NCBI RefSeq assembly: GCF_003324485.1
Contig: NZ_QODK01000008.1
Coordinates: 89,347 to 153,346 of the forward strand
Length of the DNA stretch: 64,000 bases
Direction: 5' to 3'
Origin: Cohaesibacter intestini
GTDB lineage: Bacteria; Pseudomonadota; Alphaproteobacteria; Rhizobiales; Cohaesibacteraceae
The notes beneath the pieces were generated by a model. That model was not told the origin of the DNA. It made no database searches and saw only the letters and a program-made list of their open reading frames with translations. This document shows positions 8,556 through 17,708 of the stretch, one piece after another. Position numbers and translations under genes: made by a program. Position 1 is the stretch's first letter. Each line of letters opens with the position of its first letter.

Positions 8556-9533
8556 ATGAAACTTTTCAAACGATCCGAATTTGTGATTGCGGTCATCCTT
8601 CTCTTGTCCATGGTCGTGATCGGTCTCATCAATCCTGCCTTCTGGCAGTTGGACAATCTCTTCTCTCTGATGCGCAGCAACGTCATTATCGGCATCATGG
8701 CTCTCGGGGTTTTGGTGGTGATGATTTCGGGCGGCATTGACGTCTCTTTTCCCGCCTTTGCCGTCGCTGCCATGTATCTGACCGTCAAGGGCATGATCTT
8801 CTTTGGCCATGACGGGGTGATCATTCCGTTCATTGCTGCGGCGATGATGGGCATGCTGTTCGGCTGCCTCAATGCCTTCTTCGTTTACAAGTTCAAGATG
8901 ATCCCGCTGATTGTGACATTGGGCACAGGCAGCATGGTCCGGGGCTTTCTGCTCGGCATTGTCGGAACAAGCATGATCAACATCAACAAGATGCCAGATG
9001 GCCTGATCGATTTTGCCAAAACGGAAGTCATTTCGATGACCAAGCCCGATGGCACCTATTTCGGTTTGACCGCGATGGTGCTGATCTATGTCGGGCTGGC
9101 GCTGCTGGTTCATTTCGTGTTGCGCTATACCATGATTGGACGCAGTGTTTATGCGCTGGGTGGGGATGCCGAGGCGGCCAAACGCGTTGGCTTCGACGTG
9201 CGGCGCACCACCTTCTTCATCTACTGTTTTGCCGGCATGTTGGCAGGGTTCGGCGGCTTGCTGCACAGCGGCATGATCTGGCTGGCCAATCCGCGAGACT
9301 TTGTGGGATTGGAGCTTGATGTGATTGCCGCAGTCGTTCTGGGCGGGGCCAGTATTTTTGGCGGGCGTGGCTCGGTGCTCGGCACGATGCTGGGTGTCTT
9401 TATGCTCGTCATGGTCAAGAACAGCCTGATCATCATGAAGGTGGAAACCACCTGGCAACGTGTCGTGGTCGGCATCGTCATCGTCATTGCCACGGCGATG
9501 ACCGCTTGGCGTGACCGCAAACGCAATGTGTGA
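8556..9533 (+). CDS. Sugar ABC transporter permease (RbsC-like), first subunit
   Basis: 325 residues, mostly hydrophobic, with the BPD_transp_2 pattern: GGIDVSFPAFA near the N-terminus, TLGTGSMVRG, GRSVYALGGDAEAAKRVGFDV (the cytoplasmic coupling loop) and VVLGGASIFGGRGS. It starts 11 bases after the ATPase and ends in an overlap with the next gene's ribosome site. It forms a heteromeric channel with the following permease. Confidence 0.94.
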   Translation: MKLFKRSEFVIAVILLLSMVVIGLINPAFWQLDNLFSLMRSNVIIGIMALGVLVVMISGGIDVSFPAFAVAAMYLTVKGMIFFGHDGVIIPFIAAAMMGMLFGCLNAFFVYKFKMIPLIVTLGTGSMVRGFLLGIVGTSMININKMPDGLIDFAKTEVISMTKPDGTYFGLTAMVLIYVGLALLVHFVLRYTMIGRSVYALGGDAEAAKRVGFDVRRTTFFIYCFAGMLAGFGGLLHSGMIWLANPRDFVGLELDVIAAVVLGGASIFGGRGSVLGTMLGVFMLVMVKNSLIIMKVETTWQRVVVGIVIVIATAMTAWRDRKRNV

Positions 9534-9544
9534 GGAGTAAAGAG

Positions 9545-10534
9545 ATGAAACCCTCTTTCGATTTTCGATCTCTGATCAATCGTGAAAACAATATCATGCA
9601 ATTGATCATGATGACCGTTTTGATTTTCCTCATCATGACGGCTCTGAGCCCGGACAAGTTCCTGCGCTACTACAATTTTGAATCCATCACCTACCTGTTT
9701 CCAGAACTGGGACTGCTATCGATTGCCATGATGGTGGCCATGCTGACCGGCGGCATCGATCTGTCCGTCGTCGGGATTGCCAACCTGTCGGGGATCCTGT
9801 CCGGCGTGCTGTTCCATTACCTCATTCGTGATCTGGGAATGGAGGAAAGCAGCCTGATGGTTCTGGTCGGTGTCTGTCTGTCCCTGTGTGTGGGGCTAAC
9901 CGCAGGCATGCTGAACGGCTTTCTGATTACCAAGTTCAACATCACCCCGATTCTGGCCACGCTCGGCACAGGGCAGGTTTTTGTCGGACTGGCGCTGGTG
10001 CTGACCGGTGGTCCTGCGATCGTTGGCTTCCCCGAAGCCTGGGCGTTTCTGGGCAACGGCAAGATTATGGGGATCGCGGTGCCATTCCTGCTCTTCTTGC
10101 TGGTTGCAGGCGTTGTGGCTTTCCTTCTGACCCGCACCACCATTGGCGTCAATCTGATGCTGATCGGCTCCAATCCGCGGGCAGCCATCTTTGCTGGTCT
10201 GAAAAAGTCACGGATGATTTTCTACAGCTACATGCTGTCCGGGGTTCTGGCCAGCATGGCGGGGATCATCCTGTCCGGGCGCACCAACGCGGCCAAGTCG
10301 GATTACGGAACGTCCTATTTGCTGCAGGCTGTTCTTATTGCGGTTTTGGGTGGCACCAATCCGGCAGGTGGCAAGGGGTCTGTCGCCGGGGTGTCCATCG
10401 CGGTTGTGGCATTGATGTTGCTCTCGAGCGGCTTCCAGATCCTGCGCTTCAGCAATCACCTCATCGACTTTATCTGGGGTGCATTCCTGCTGCTGGTGAT
10501 TGCCATCAATGCCTACAAGAATCGCAATCGCTAA
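9545..10534 (+). CDS. Sugar ABC transporter permease (RbsC-like), second subunit
   Basis: 329 residues from ATG 9545, preceded by GAGGAG at ideal spacing. A GTG at 9530 would add five residues but overlaps the ribosome site. Family motifs are GGIDLSVVGIANLSG, TLGTGQVF, GSNPRAAIFAGL and VLGGTNPAGGKGS. It pairs with the preceding permease. It is followed by 76 bases without a strong terminator, so the catabolic genes downstream are probably on the same transcript. Confidence 0.93.
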   Translation: MKPSFDFRSLINRENNIMQLIMMTVLIFLIMTALSPDKFLRYYNFESITYLFPELGLLSIAMMVAMLTGGIDLSVVGIANLSGILSGVLFHYLIRDLGMEESSLMVLVGVCLSLCVGLTAGMLNGFLITKFNITPILATLGTGQVFVGLALVLTGGPAIVGFPEAWAFLGNGKIMGIAVPFLLFLLVAGVVAFLLTRTTIGVNLMLIGSNPRAAIFAGLKKSRMIFYSYMLSGVLASMAGIILSGRTNAAKSDYGTSYLLQAVLIAVLGGTNPAGGKGSVAGVSIAVVALMLLSSGFQILRFSNHLIDFIWGAFLLLVIAINAYKNRNR

Positions 10535-10610
10535 CTGTCTCGTCAAAGAATGAACTTGGAACCGATCCTGTGTCTTATGGCATTGGATCGGTGTCAGGGA
10601 GGAAAGAGAA

Positions 10611-11693
10611 ATGAACTCGGTCAATATTATGTTGCGCAAAGTGGATTTTGCCGCACATGAACAAGTTGTCGCCACCTATGCAGGCATGACAGCGTCAACA
10701 TTCAAGTATGATAGTGGTATCGAGGCCCTCAGACTGAGCAACGAGCGGGGCCATTTGGTCGTTCTGCCTTACTATGGCCAGATGATCTGGGATGCCGAGT
10801 TCAACGGTATCGATCTGACCATGAAGAACATGTTTTCAATGCCGCGCCCGGCATCTGACATTGCCGGGACGTATGGCTGCTTTGCCTTCCATTCCGGCCT
10901 GTTGCGCAATGGCTGTCCGTCGCCAAACGATAGCCATGCCTTGCATGGTGAAATGCCCGTCGCGGCGATGGACAAGGCCGGGCTCGAATGTGGTGAAGAC
11001 GGGGAAGGGGCCTATTTGGCAGTGACCGGAGCGGTGGAATATGTGATGGGCTTTGGCGATCATTATCTGGCAATGCCACGGATCGTCCTGCGCCCCGATT
11101 CCACCCTGTTCGACATGGCCATGTCCGTCACAAATCTGGGCGGGGCCCCCATGGACCTGATGTATATGTGCCACGTCAATTTTGCCTATTGTGAGGGGGC
11201 GAAGATCATTCAACCTGCGCCCTTCACCCCTGACCGCACCCAGGTGCGCACGGCGGTGCCCGGACATGTCCAGACGACCCCGGACTATCTGGCTTTCATC
11301 GATGCGCTGGCGAGCGATCCGTCCGGATTGGAAGTGCTGGACGAGCCGCAGCGTTACAATCCCGAACAGGTTCTTTACCTGCGCGAGGTCGGGGCAGATG
11401 CACATGGCAACACCGCCTGCATGATGCGGCGACGCGAGGGCGATGCCTTTCACATCGCCTATAGCAAGGAAGATTTCCCCCAGACGGTACGCTGGATCCT
11501 CGTCAATGACGATCAGCAGGTGGCCGCTTTTGCCTTGCCATCGACCTGTGAACCAGAGGGTTATCTGGCGGAGAAGAAGAAGGGCAATGTCCGTGAGCTC
11601 GCATCGGGCGAACAGGTCGATTTTACTGTCCGGCTTGGTTACATGACAAAGACGCAAGCCGATGGCGCCGAACAGCAGATCCGCGCTCTTTGA
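10611..11693 (+). CDS. DUF4432 family protein (aldose 1-epimerase-like)
   Basis: 360 residues resembling the DUF4432 branch of the galactose-mutarotase superfamily: HLVVLPYYGQMIWDAEF near the N-terminus, the central LLRNGCPSPNDSHALHGEMP, and late RVRL-type beta strands. Members interconvert sugar anomers or act on related carbohydrate derivatives. A GGAGG site precedes ATG 10611. In this operon it would supply the correct deoxyribose anomer to the kinase. The family call is good; the substrate is inferred from the neighbours. Confidence 0.85.
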   Translation: MNSVNIMLRKVDFAAHEQVVATYAGMTASTFKYDSGIEALRLSNERGHLVVLPYYGQMIWDAEFNGIDLTMKNMFSMPRPASDIAGTYGCFAFHSGLLRNGCPSPNDSHALHGEMPVAAMDKAGLECGEDGEGAYLAVTGAVEYVMGFGDHYLAMPRIVLRPDSTLFDMAMSVTNLGGAPMDLMYMCHVNFAYCEGAKIIQPAPFTPDRTQVRTAVPGHVQTTPDYLAFIDALASDPSGLEVLDEPQRYNPEQVLYLREVGADAHGNTACMMRRREGDAFHIAYSKEDFPQTVRWILVNDDQQVAAFALPSTCEPEGYLAEKKKGNVRELASGEQVDFTVRLGYMTKTQADGAEQQIRAL

Positions 11694-11738
11694 GCGGGGA
11701 GCCTTGCTGACAGACGCTTCGCTAAGAGAAGGAAAGGG

Positions 11739-12674
11739 ATGACAATGGCCGGAAAAATCGCTGTCGTGGGCAGCAATATGGTGGATTTGATTACCTATGT
11801 GAACCGCATGCCCGGGCCGGGAGAGACTTTGGAAGCGCCGGACTTCTCTCTGGGATGCGGTGGCAAGGGGGCCAATCAGGCGGTCGCTGCGGCCAGACTG
11901 GGCAGCGATGTCATGATGGTCACAAGGGTTGGCGATGATATCTTTGCCGACAATACCATTCGCAATTTTGAGGAGGTCGGCATCGATGCGCGTCATGTGG
12001 TGCGCGTCCCCGATACCTCATCTGGCGTCGCACCGATCTTTGTCGAGAAATCGGGAGAGAACAGCATTCTGATCGTCAAGGGGGCCAACAATGCCCTCAC
12101 TCCGGCCGAGGTGGACAAGGCCGCCGAGGATCTCAAACAATGCTCCCTCATTGTCATGCAGCTCGAAGTGCCACTGGAAACGATTTATCACGTGATCGCT
12201 TTTGGTGCGGAACATGGCATTCCGACCCTGCTCAACCCGGCGCCTGCCCAGCCGGATCTGGATGTTTCCCGCATCACCGGTGTGACCTATCTCGTCCCCA
12301 ATGAGAGCGAGTTGGAGCTTTTGACCGGCATGAAAGTCAGCGATGCGCCCAGTGCAGAGGCTGCAGCCCGTAGCCTGATGGCCAAGGGCATCAAGACCGT
12401 CATAGTCACGCTGGGATCCAAAGGGGCCCTGTTGGTCACAGAGGATGATTGCAAACGGATCGAACCGGTCGCCGTGCAGCCCATGGACACGACAGGTGCG
12501 GGCGATGCCTTCATCGGCAGTTTCGCGCACTATTTCACCAAGGAATCCGATCTGGATCTGGCGCTGAAAATGGCCGCGCGCTATGCCGCTGACTCGATCA
12601 CCCGCCCCGGCACACAGAAATCCTACGCTTCAATCGAAGCGTTTGAGGCTTTCTGCAGCAAGCTGGATGGATAG
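11739..12674 (+). CDS. rbsK: Ribokinase-family sugar kinase (probable deoxyribokinase)
   Basis: 311 residues of the PfkB family. The substrate motif GCGGKGANQAVAA is at 40-52, and the C-terminal ATP/anion-hole motif DTTGAGDAF contains the catalytic aspartate. It phosphorylates ribose-like sugars at O5. Because deoC and a dedicated importer are in the same operon, the product is more likely 2-deoxyribose-5-phosphate than ribose-5-phosphate (a DeoK role). Sequence alone cannot separate RbsK from DeoK, so the symbol is provisional. Confidence 0.9.
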   Translation: MTMAGKIAVVGSNMVDLITYVNRMPGPGETLEAPDFSLGCGGKGANQAVAAARLGSDVMMVTRVGDDIFADNTIRNFEEVGIDARHVVRVPDTSSGVAPIFVEKSGENSILIVKGANNALTPAEVDKAAEDLKQCSLIVMQLEVPLETIYHVIAFGAEHGIPTLLNPAPAQPDLDVSRITGVTYLVPNESELELLTGMKVSDAPSAEAAARSLMAKGIKTVIVTLGSKGALLVTEDDCKRIEPVAVQPMDTTGAGDAFIGSFAHYFTKESDLDLALKMAARYAADSITRPGTQKSYASIEAFEAFCSKLDG

Positions 12675-13045
12675 TCCGTTGGCTTGAAACAAGACGCGAC
12701 CCGGCACTGGCAACCAGCCATGTTCGGGCCGCGTTCTATCGCCCATCCGTTGCCCTGATCCCGAGTGCAACATGCCCGAGGTGGGAAGCCATTCTAAGGA
12801 TGCCACCACCCGCTTTCTCTTCCCGAATAACAAGCTTGGTTCCTGCGAAGTCGCAACAATGGCGGCTCGCGACATGTGGCGCTCCGTCGCAAGGCATGCT
12901 TGAATGGTCGTCAGAAACCGCATGCGCAATGCCGGTTTCCCTGCGAAAGCAGTATCAAGTGTTTCGACCTGTCTAGCAGACGTGGCTCCGAATGTCCCGC
13001 CGATGCCTGTCCGGTCAAAACAAGGGCCGGCAGTGCTTGGAGGGG
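12675..13045. other. Intergenic stretch without recognisable gene
   Basis: 371 bases separate the kinase from the DMT transporter. Open frames here on both strands have no family signature. No tRNA, convincing terminator or promoter pair was found. Confidence 0.5.
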
Positions 13046-13936
13046 ATGACCATGACAGCAGCGAACCACACCATGCGAAGAGGCCAGGCTTCAGGCATTC
13101 TGTTGATGATTGCAGGCGTGGCCTGTCTGAGTGCCAACGACGCGATCGCCAAAACCCTGACCTCCGGCTATTCGCCGCTGCAAATCCTGTTTCTGCGCAA
13201 TGTGATTGCCCTGCCATTCACCCTGCTCATTGCATTGGTTATGGGGGGACCATTGACCCTGCGGTCACACCGGCCTGCAGCTCATCTGCTGCGTGGTGCG
13301 CTCTGGGTCGGCGCAACCATGATGTTCTTCACCAGCTTCATCTATCTCCCTCTGGCCGAGGCGACGGCGCTGATTTTCGTGGCGCCCTTCTTCATCACCA
13401 TGATCTCGGCGCTGTTCCTCGGAGAGGCCGTCCGCTGGCGGCGCTGGCTGGCTGTTGCCACAGGGTTTCTCGGTGTCCTGATAATCATCCGGCCGGGGGG
13501 AGCAACCTTTCAGTTGATTTCCTTGCTTCCCGTCACGACGGCCCTTGTCTATGCCTTGTTGATGCTCAGTGCCCGCTGGGTTGACCCGCGTGAAAGCGTC
13601 TGGACGCTTCTGGTGTATCTGACCGGTGCCGGAGCATTGCTCAGTGCATTGATCGTGCCGCTGGTTTGGGTACCAATCCGTTTGGAGGACCTCTGGTTCT
13701 TTGTGGGAATTGCGGTCTTCGGCACCGCTGGAATGACCATGATGACGCAGGCCTTTCGTCTCGCACCGGCTTCAATTGTCGCCCCGCTCGATTATACAGG
13801 CTTGCCCTGGGCAATGTTGTTCGGTTGGCTCATCTGGCGGGAGAGTCTCGATGCCATGACGATTTTCGGCGCGGCGATCATCATTGCAAGTGGTCTATTC
13901 TCGATCTTTCAGGACAGAAACCAAAACCGCGTTTGA
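13046..13936 (+). CDS. DMT-superfamily (EamA) transporter
   Basis: 296 residues from ATG 13046, which follows a GGAGGGG site. The frame is open back to 12992, but that extension is not membrane-like. Ten TM helices in two EamA repeats are visible: ANDAIAKTL and FLRN in the first, and APLDYTGLPWAMLFGWL with GAAIIIASG in the second. Such proteins move metabolites or drugs across the inner membrane, usually as exporters. There is no functional link to its neighbours. Confidence 0.9.
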   Translation: MTMTAANHTMRRGQASGILLMIAGVACLSANDAIAKTLTSGYSPLQILFLRNVIALPFTLLIALVMGGPLTLRSHRPAAHLLRGALWVGATMMFFTSFIYLPLAEATALIFVAPFFITMISALFLGEAVRWRRWLAVATGFLGVLIIIRPGGATFQLISLLPVTTALVYALLMLSARWVDPRESVWTLLVYLTGAGALLSALIVPLVWVPIRLEDLWFFVGIAVFGTAGMTMMTQAFRLAPASIVAPLDYTGLPWAMLFGWLIWRESLDAMTIFGAAIIIASGLFSIFQDRNQNRV

Positions 13937-14071
13937 AGGAGGCTTCGCCCCTGACAATATAACTGGCCGCGTTGAGTGCAAAGCCGGTGCTACATCTGTA
14001 GTCTGCGACAAAGGGCCTACGCATTTTAGAACTGATTGGGATTATTCTTGGCATAAATCGGAGATCGTCAA

Positions 14072-14686
14072 ATGGACACCCAATCAAACAGCGAAAACTG
14101 GATGGATTGGCATGCGAAAGCGCGGGTTATGTCCGCATCCATCTTCAAGCCCATACTGGCAGCAATTTTCGTTCCCTGTTTTTTGCTGGCATCGTTTGTT
14201 GGCATCGTCAACGGATGGACATTCGGCCCGCTGGAGGGCGCAAAAATTTTCGCAATCCTCTGCGCAGTCTTTCTTGCCTTTTTCGCCTTTGTTCTTCTCA
14301 TCCTCTTGGCAATCAAACCATCCATTCGGATGCGCTATGTTCTCGATGACACGGGTGTCTATGCCATGGAAGATGATGAAGTTGCGCGAGAATTGATTGC
14401 CGCAGGCGGGGCCTTCGGCGTGGCAACCGGCAACCTTACCTTGACGGCCGCCCCTCTGGCGGCCAAGGCTGGAAAAAATGGTCACCTGTCGTGGGACAAG
14501 GTGGATAGTGTCTGGGAACGTCCAGTGCAAAATATGTTCATTCTGAAACGGCCGGGCTGGTGGCGCCCGGACTTCACGATCTTTGCGACGCAAGAGAATT
14601 ATCGTCAGGTGAAAGACTTCATCAAACGGCACAAGGGGCGCACGAACAAAATATCACCAGCCATCGAAAGCGAGGCGTTACAATAG
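14072..14686 (+). CDS. Uncharacterised two-TM membrane protein
   Basis: 204 residues. Helices at about 25-48 and 58-82 are followed by a cytoplasmic domain with two hydrophobic patches and the segment LSWDKVDSVWERP. That segment resembles the PH-like or YcxB-like domains of small membrane proteins, in which a tail reports on membrane state. ATG 14072 is the only credible start. I do not recognise a specific family. Confidence 0.7.
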   Translation: MDTQSNSENWMDWHAKARVMSASIFKPILAAIFVPCFLLASFVGIVNGWTFGPLEGAKIFAILCAVFLAFFAFVLLILLAIKPSIRMRYVLDDTGVYAMEDDEVARELIAAGGAFGVATGNLTLTAAPLAAKAGKNGHLSWDKVDSVWERPVQNMFILKRPGWWRPDFTIFATQENYRQVKDFIKRHKGRTNKISPAIESEALQ

Positions 14687-14791
14687 GGTGTCGCAACAAG
14701 GACGTTGGATGGGGCCACCCCGGAGGTGCCATTTCAAAGCAACAAAAAGCGCGGATATCCCTTTGCACTGGTTGCTCGGGACGATCCCAGT

Positions 14792-15376
14792 TCAATCCAC
14801 TGAATGCAAAGCACCTGCGGTGATCGCCCGGGCGGCGCGCCCGGCTTCTTCGATATAGGCAGGATCGCGATGCACCAGCATCAGCGAGAAAGCGCCATCC
14901 ATAATCAGATTGATCTGGCGAGCCGTGGCATCTGGCTGTCGCACCTGCGCCTGCGCAAGGCGTCCTGCAAGCCAGGCTTCGAATTTTTTCTTATGCGCCG
15001 CCCCCACCTGCATCGCCGGATGACCGGGCATGTTGGCAAGCTCCGCCGCCGTGCGCAGGAAACCGCAGCCTTTCCATTTGGGATGGCGCGATGACTGTGC
15101 CAGCGCGATGAAGATCGCCTCGACCTTATCCTCCACATTGCCATCTGCTGCATCGAACCATGCCTCAAAGAGCGCGAGATTGGGTTGATCTCGTGCGGTG
15201 AGATAGGCTGTCACAAGGTCATCCTTGCTCTTGAAATGATAATAGAGCGTCTTCTTGGTGATGCCAGCCTTCTCCGCCACGGCGTCAACACTCACCGCGC
15301 GGATACCCTCCCGATAGAACAAGCGGTTGGCTGCATCGATGATCCGTTCGCGAGCCGGTTTTGAAGGTGAAATCAT
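14792..15376 (-). CDS. TetR/AcrR-family transcriptional regulator
   Basis: 194 residues from ATG 15376; ATG 15394 is an alternative. The frame is open further upstream but overlaps the divergent gene's control region. The N-terminal helix-turn-helix (RERIIDAANRLFYREG then ITKKTLYYHFKSKDDLV) is typical, and the C-terminal domain matches the TetR_C_33-like group. It is divergent from a crotonase-family gene, which it probably represses, with the palindrome at 15406-15419 as its likely operator. Confidence 0.92.
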   Translation of the reverse strand: MISPSKPARERIIDAANRLFYREGIRAVSVDAVAEKAGITKKTLYYHFKSKDDLVTAYLTARDQPNLALFEAWFDAADGNVEDKVEAIFIALAQSSRHPKWKGCGFLRTAAELANMPGHPAMQVGAAHKKKFEAWLAGRLAQAQVRQPDATARQINLIMDGAFSLMLVHRDPAYIEEAGRAARAITAGALHSVD

Positions 15377-15405
15377 GGGCGTGCACTCTCGCATTCCGTA
15401 TGTAT

Positions 15406-15419
15406 ACTGACTAGTGAGT
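15406..15419. promoter_or_regulatory. Palindrome between tetR and crotonase gene (candidate operator)
   Basis: ACTGACTAGTGAGT is a 14-base near-palindrome centred on ACTAGT, with mismatches only at positions 4 and 11. ACTAGT-centred dyads of this size are common TetR-family operators, and this one sits between the two divergent starts. Confidence 0.5.
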
Positions 15420-15488
15420 TTCCGTACAGCTTGCCGCTCGCTACCTTGCCAGTCAACCAGGAAAGGCAACCACGAAAGGAGAGACGGC

Positions 15489-16286
15489 ATGCAAAGCAAC
15501 GACAACGTCAAATTCGAACAACGGGGCCGAATTGCTCTTTTGACACTCAATCGCCCCGAAAAACTGAATGCGATCAATTATGCGATGGCCGATCGGTTGC
15601 TTGCTCTACTCGATAAGATCGAGGCGGATGGCTCGATCCGAGCGGTTATCCTGACCGGTGCAGGCGAGCGGGCTTTTTCGGCAGGAGGGGACATTCATGA
15701 ATTCTCCCGGAGCATCCGCAATGGAGCAGACGAGGCGGTGAGAGACTTTTGCAGACGCGGTCAGGCATTGACCGCTCGGCTGGAAACCTTCCCAAAGCCA
15801 GTCATCACCGCCGTCAACGGCATTGCTTATGGGGGTGGGTGTGAAATCACCGAAGCGGCTCATCTGGCCGTGGCATCGGAGCAGGCCGTCTTTGCCAAGC
15901 CGGAAATCAATATCGGCATTCCGCCCACCTTCGGTGGCACACAGCGTTTGCCACGCCTTGCCGGACGCAAGCGTGCACTCGAATTGTTGCTGACCGGTGA
16001 ACCTTTCAGCCCGGATCGTGCCGTTGAGTTGGGGCTTGTGAACAGCATGGTGGCCCATGCAGACCTGCTGCCGGCTGCAATGGATCTTGCCAACCGGATC
16101 ATCTGCCATTCGCCGCTCGCTACATCGCGTATCCTTGCGGCTGTGACCCGGGGGATCAACACGACGATTGATGAAGGATTGCTGATCGAACGGGAGCAGT
16201 TTGCCCGCATGTGTGCGACACAGGATGTGCATGAAGGGCTTGAGGCATGGATTGAGCGACGCATACCAGACTATGCGGAACGATGA
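15489..16286 (+). CDS. Enoyl-CoA hydratase/isomerase (crotonase) family protein
   Basis: 265 residues from ATG 15489 with an AAGGAG site. Both catalytic glutamates of true hydratases are present, in GGGCEIT and FAKPEINIGIPP. The oxyanion-hole strands AFSAGGDIHEF and NGIAYGGG are intact. It should hydrate enoyl-CoA thioesters in fatty-acid or branched-chain acid breakdown. No other beta-oxidation gene is adjacent, so its pathway is unclear. The TetR regulator upstream suggests induction by an acyl-CoA or a related compound. Confidence 0.9.
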   Translation: MQSNDNVKFEQRGRIALLTLNRPEKLNAINYAMADRLLALLDKIEADGSIRAVILTGAGERAFSAGGDIHEFSRSIRNGADEAVRDFCRRGQALTARLETFPKPVITAVNGIAYGGGCEITEAAHLAVASEQAVFAKPEINIGIPPTFGGTQRLPRLAGRKRALELLLTGEPFSPDRAVELGLVNSMVAHADLLPAAMDLANRIICHSPLATSRILAAVTRGINTTIDEGLLIEREQFARMCATQDVHEGLEAWIERRIPDYAER

Positions 16287-16298
16287 ACCAAAATTGGC

Positions 16299-16331
16299 TG
16301 TGTGGCCGAAAGGAAGCCATCCTGCCACACA
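16299..16331. terminator. Hairpin between convergent crotonase and nik-type operon
   Basis: TGTGTGGC pairs perfectly with GCCACACA across a 17-base loop in the short gap between convergent genes. No T-run follows on either strand, so a terminator role is only possible. Confidence 0.3.
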
Positions 16332-16342
16332 TGCTATTGCCA

Positions 16343-16960
16343 TTACATATCCGGCTTCAGGCATTTGTCCTGAAGCAGAAAGCCGGTATTGCACACAGCC
16401 CTGCGCAACGTGTCATCATGGCTGATGACGATCAGGGCGACATGTTGTTTGGCAAGAACCGTCAACAGGGCCTGCCAGATTTGTCGCGCCGAAATGGCAT
16501 CGAGTTGGGCTGTGATTTCATCGCAGATAAGCAGGCGCGTTGAGGGCAACAGCAGGCGGGCCAGTGAAACACGCGCCAGCTCCCCACCGGACAGCTCCCG
16601 CGCCAATCGCCCTTGCCATTCGGGCCGAATGCCAAGGCCTTCAATAATTGCGTCGTCAAGTGCGCCGCCATTCTTGAGAATATCAGCGACAGACCAACGC
16701 GGATCAACCGCCATCTCGGGAGATTGGGGTGCCAGTTGGACCGGGGAGGGGCCATCAACTTCGGCAAGAGCCTCTCCGTTCCACAAAACCCTGCCTGCTT
16801 GCGGCTGAATTTGCCCGGCAAGAATGCGGCCCAATGTCGTTTTGCCGACCCCCGAGGGACCAGCAATGCCGATGCGGTCATTGGCCCCGATTTCGAGGCC
16901 CGCCTGATCCAGAATCAGCTGATCGCCAAATCGGTGGACCAGTCCTTCAGCCCTAAGCAT
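16343..16960 (-). CDS. nikE: Nickel/peptide-type ABC ATP-binding protein, second ATPase (NikE-like)
   Basis: 205 residues, somewhat shorter than typical NikE (about 260). Walker A is GPSGVGKTT, the signature LSGGELARVSLARL, and Walker B LLICDEITAQLD. It overlaps the upstream ATPase gene by 8 bases. The five-gene order (binding protein, two permeases, two ATPases) is that of the PepT family. The nickel assignment rests on the NikR-type operator upstream of the operon, not on this protein. Confidence 0.85.
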   Translation of the reverse strand: MLRAEGLVHRFGDQLILDQAGLEIGANDRIGIAGPSGVGKTTLGRILAGQIQPQAGRVLWNGEALAEVDGPSPVQLAPQSPEMAVDPRWSVADILKNGGALDDAIIEGLGIRPEWQGRLARELSGGELARVSLARLLLPSTRLLICDEITAQLDAISARQIWQALLTVLAKQHVALIVISHDDTLRRAVCNTGFLLQDKCLKPDM

Positions 16961-17708
16961 ACAAGACCCCTTCTTCTGTCAGATCAGCAAAGCCGTCCCA
17001 ACTTTGTGCCTGCCAAAGTGCCTTGGAGAAGGGATGGGCAAGCGTTCCCTTATGAAAGGCTTCGGTGTCTGCCACCTCGACCTGCTCCCCTTCTTGCAAG
17101 ATAACCATCTGGTGCGCAATCCCGGTTAGCCGCTGCAGGTCATGACTGATCACAAGCACCGCCTTGCCACTCTCGGCAAAGGAGGCAAGAAGCGCCATGA
17201 TGCGATCCGCAGCCTTTCCGTCCAAACCGGCGGTGGGTTCATCCGCGATGATGCATTCGGCCCCGGTTGCCAGTGCGGTCGCCAGCAGCACCCGTTTGGC
17301 CATGCCTCCGGAAAGCTCATGCGGCCATTGCTCGAGGCATTCGGGTGAAAGACCAAGATGGGAGAAAAGCGCAGTGACATCGCAATTATGTCCCGCAAGT
17401 CTTGCGAAACGAGCCACCTGTCGCCCCACCGGGCAGAGTGGGTCCAATGCATCCCTGCTTTGCGGTGCAAGGGCCAATGCGCCCTGTTTGGGTGGAGTGC
17501 CGTCAAATTCCATCTGCCCCGATCGTTCAGCATTATGTGGCAAGTTGCTGATCAGGGCTTCGGCGATCAGGCTCTTGCCTGCGCCGGACCCTCCGACAAG
17601 GCCGGTGAGACGACCGCGTGGCAAAGTGAAGGTGACATCCCTGATCGGTGCAAGACGCGACCCGTCATGCTGCCGAAAATGCACGGACAGATTTTTAACC
17701 ACCAGCAT
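16953..17708 (-). CDS. nikD: Nickel/peptide-type ABC ATP-binding protein, first ATPase (NikD-like)
   Basis: 251 residues. Walker A is GGSGAGKS, the signature LSGGMAKRVLLATAL, Walker B CIIADEPTAGLD and the H-loop VISHD. It starts on the last base of the permease gene, so translation is coupled. Length and motifs match NikD/DppD. It should hydrolyse ATP to drive nickel (or a nickel-chelate) import together with the second ATPase. Confidence 0.88.
   Translation of the reverse strand: MLVVKNLSVHFRQHDGSRLAPIRDVTFTLPRGRLTGLVGGSGAGKSLIAEALISNLPHNAERSGQMEFDGTPPKQGALALAPQSRDALDPLCPVGRQVARFARLAGHNCDVTALFSHLGLSPECLEQWPHELSGGMAKRVLLATALATGAECIIADEPTAGLDGKAADRIMALLASFAESGKAVLVISHDLQRLTGIAHQMVILQEGEQVEVADTEAFHKGTLAHPFSKALWQAQSWDGFADLTEEGVLYA

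Noticed and set aside
8538..9458. 306-codon His/Gln/Asn-rich open frame on the minus strand
   Set aside because: It is the complement of a permease gene; the composition follows from hydrophobic codons read backward.
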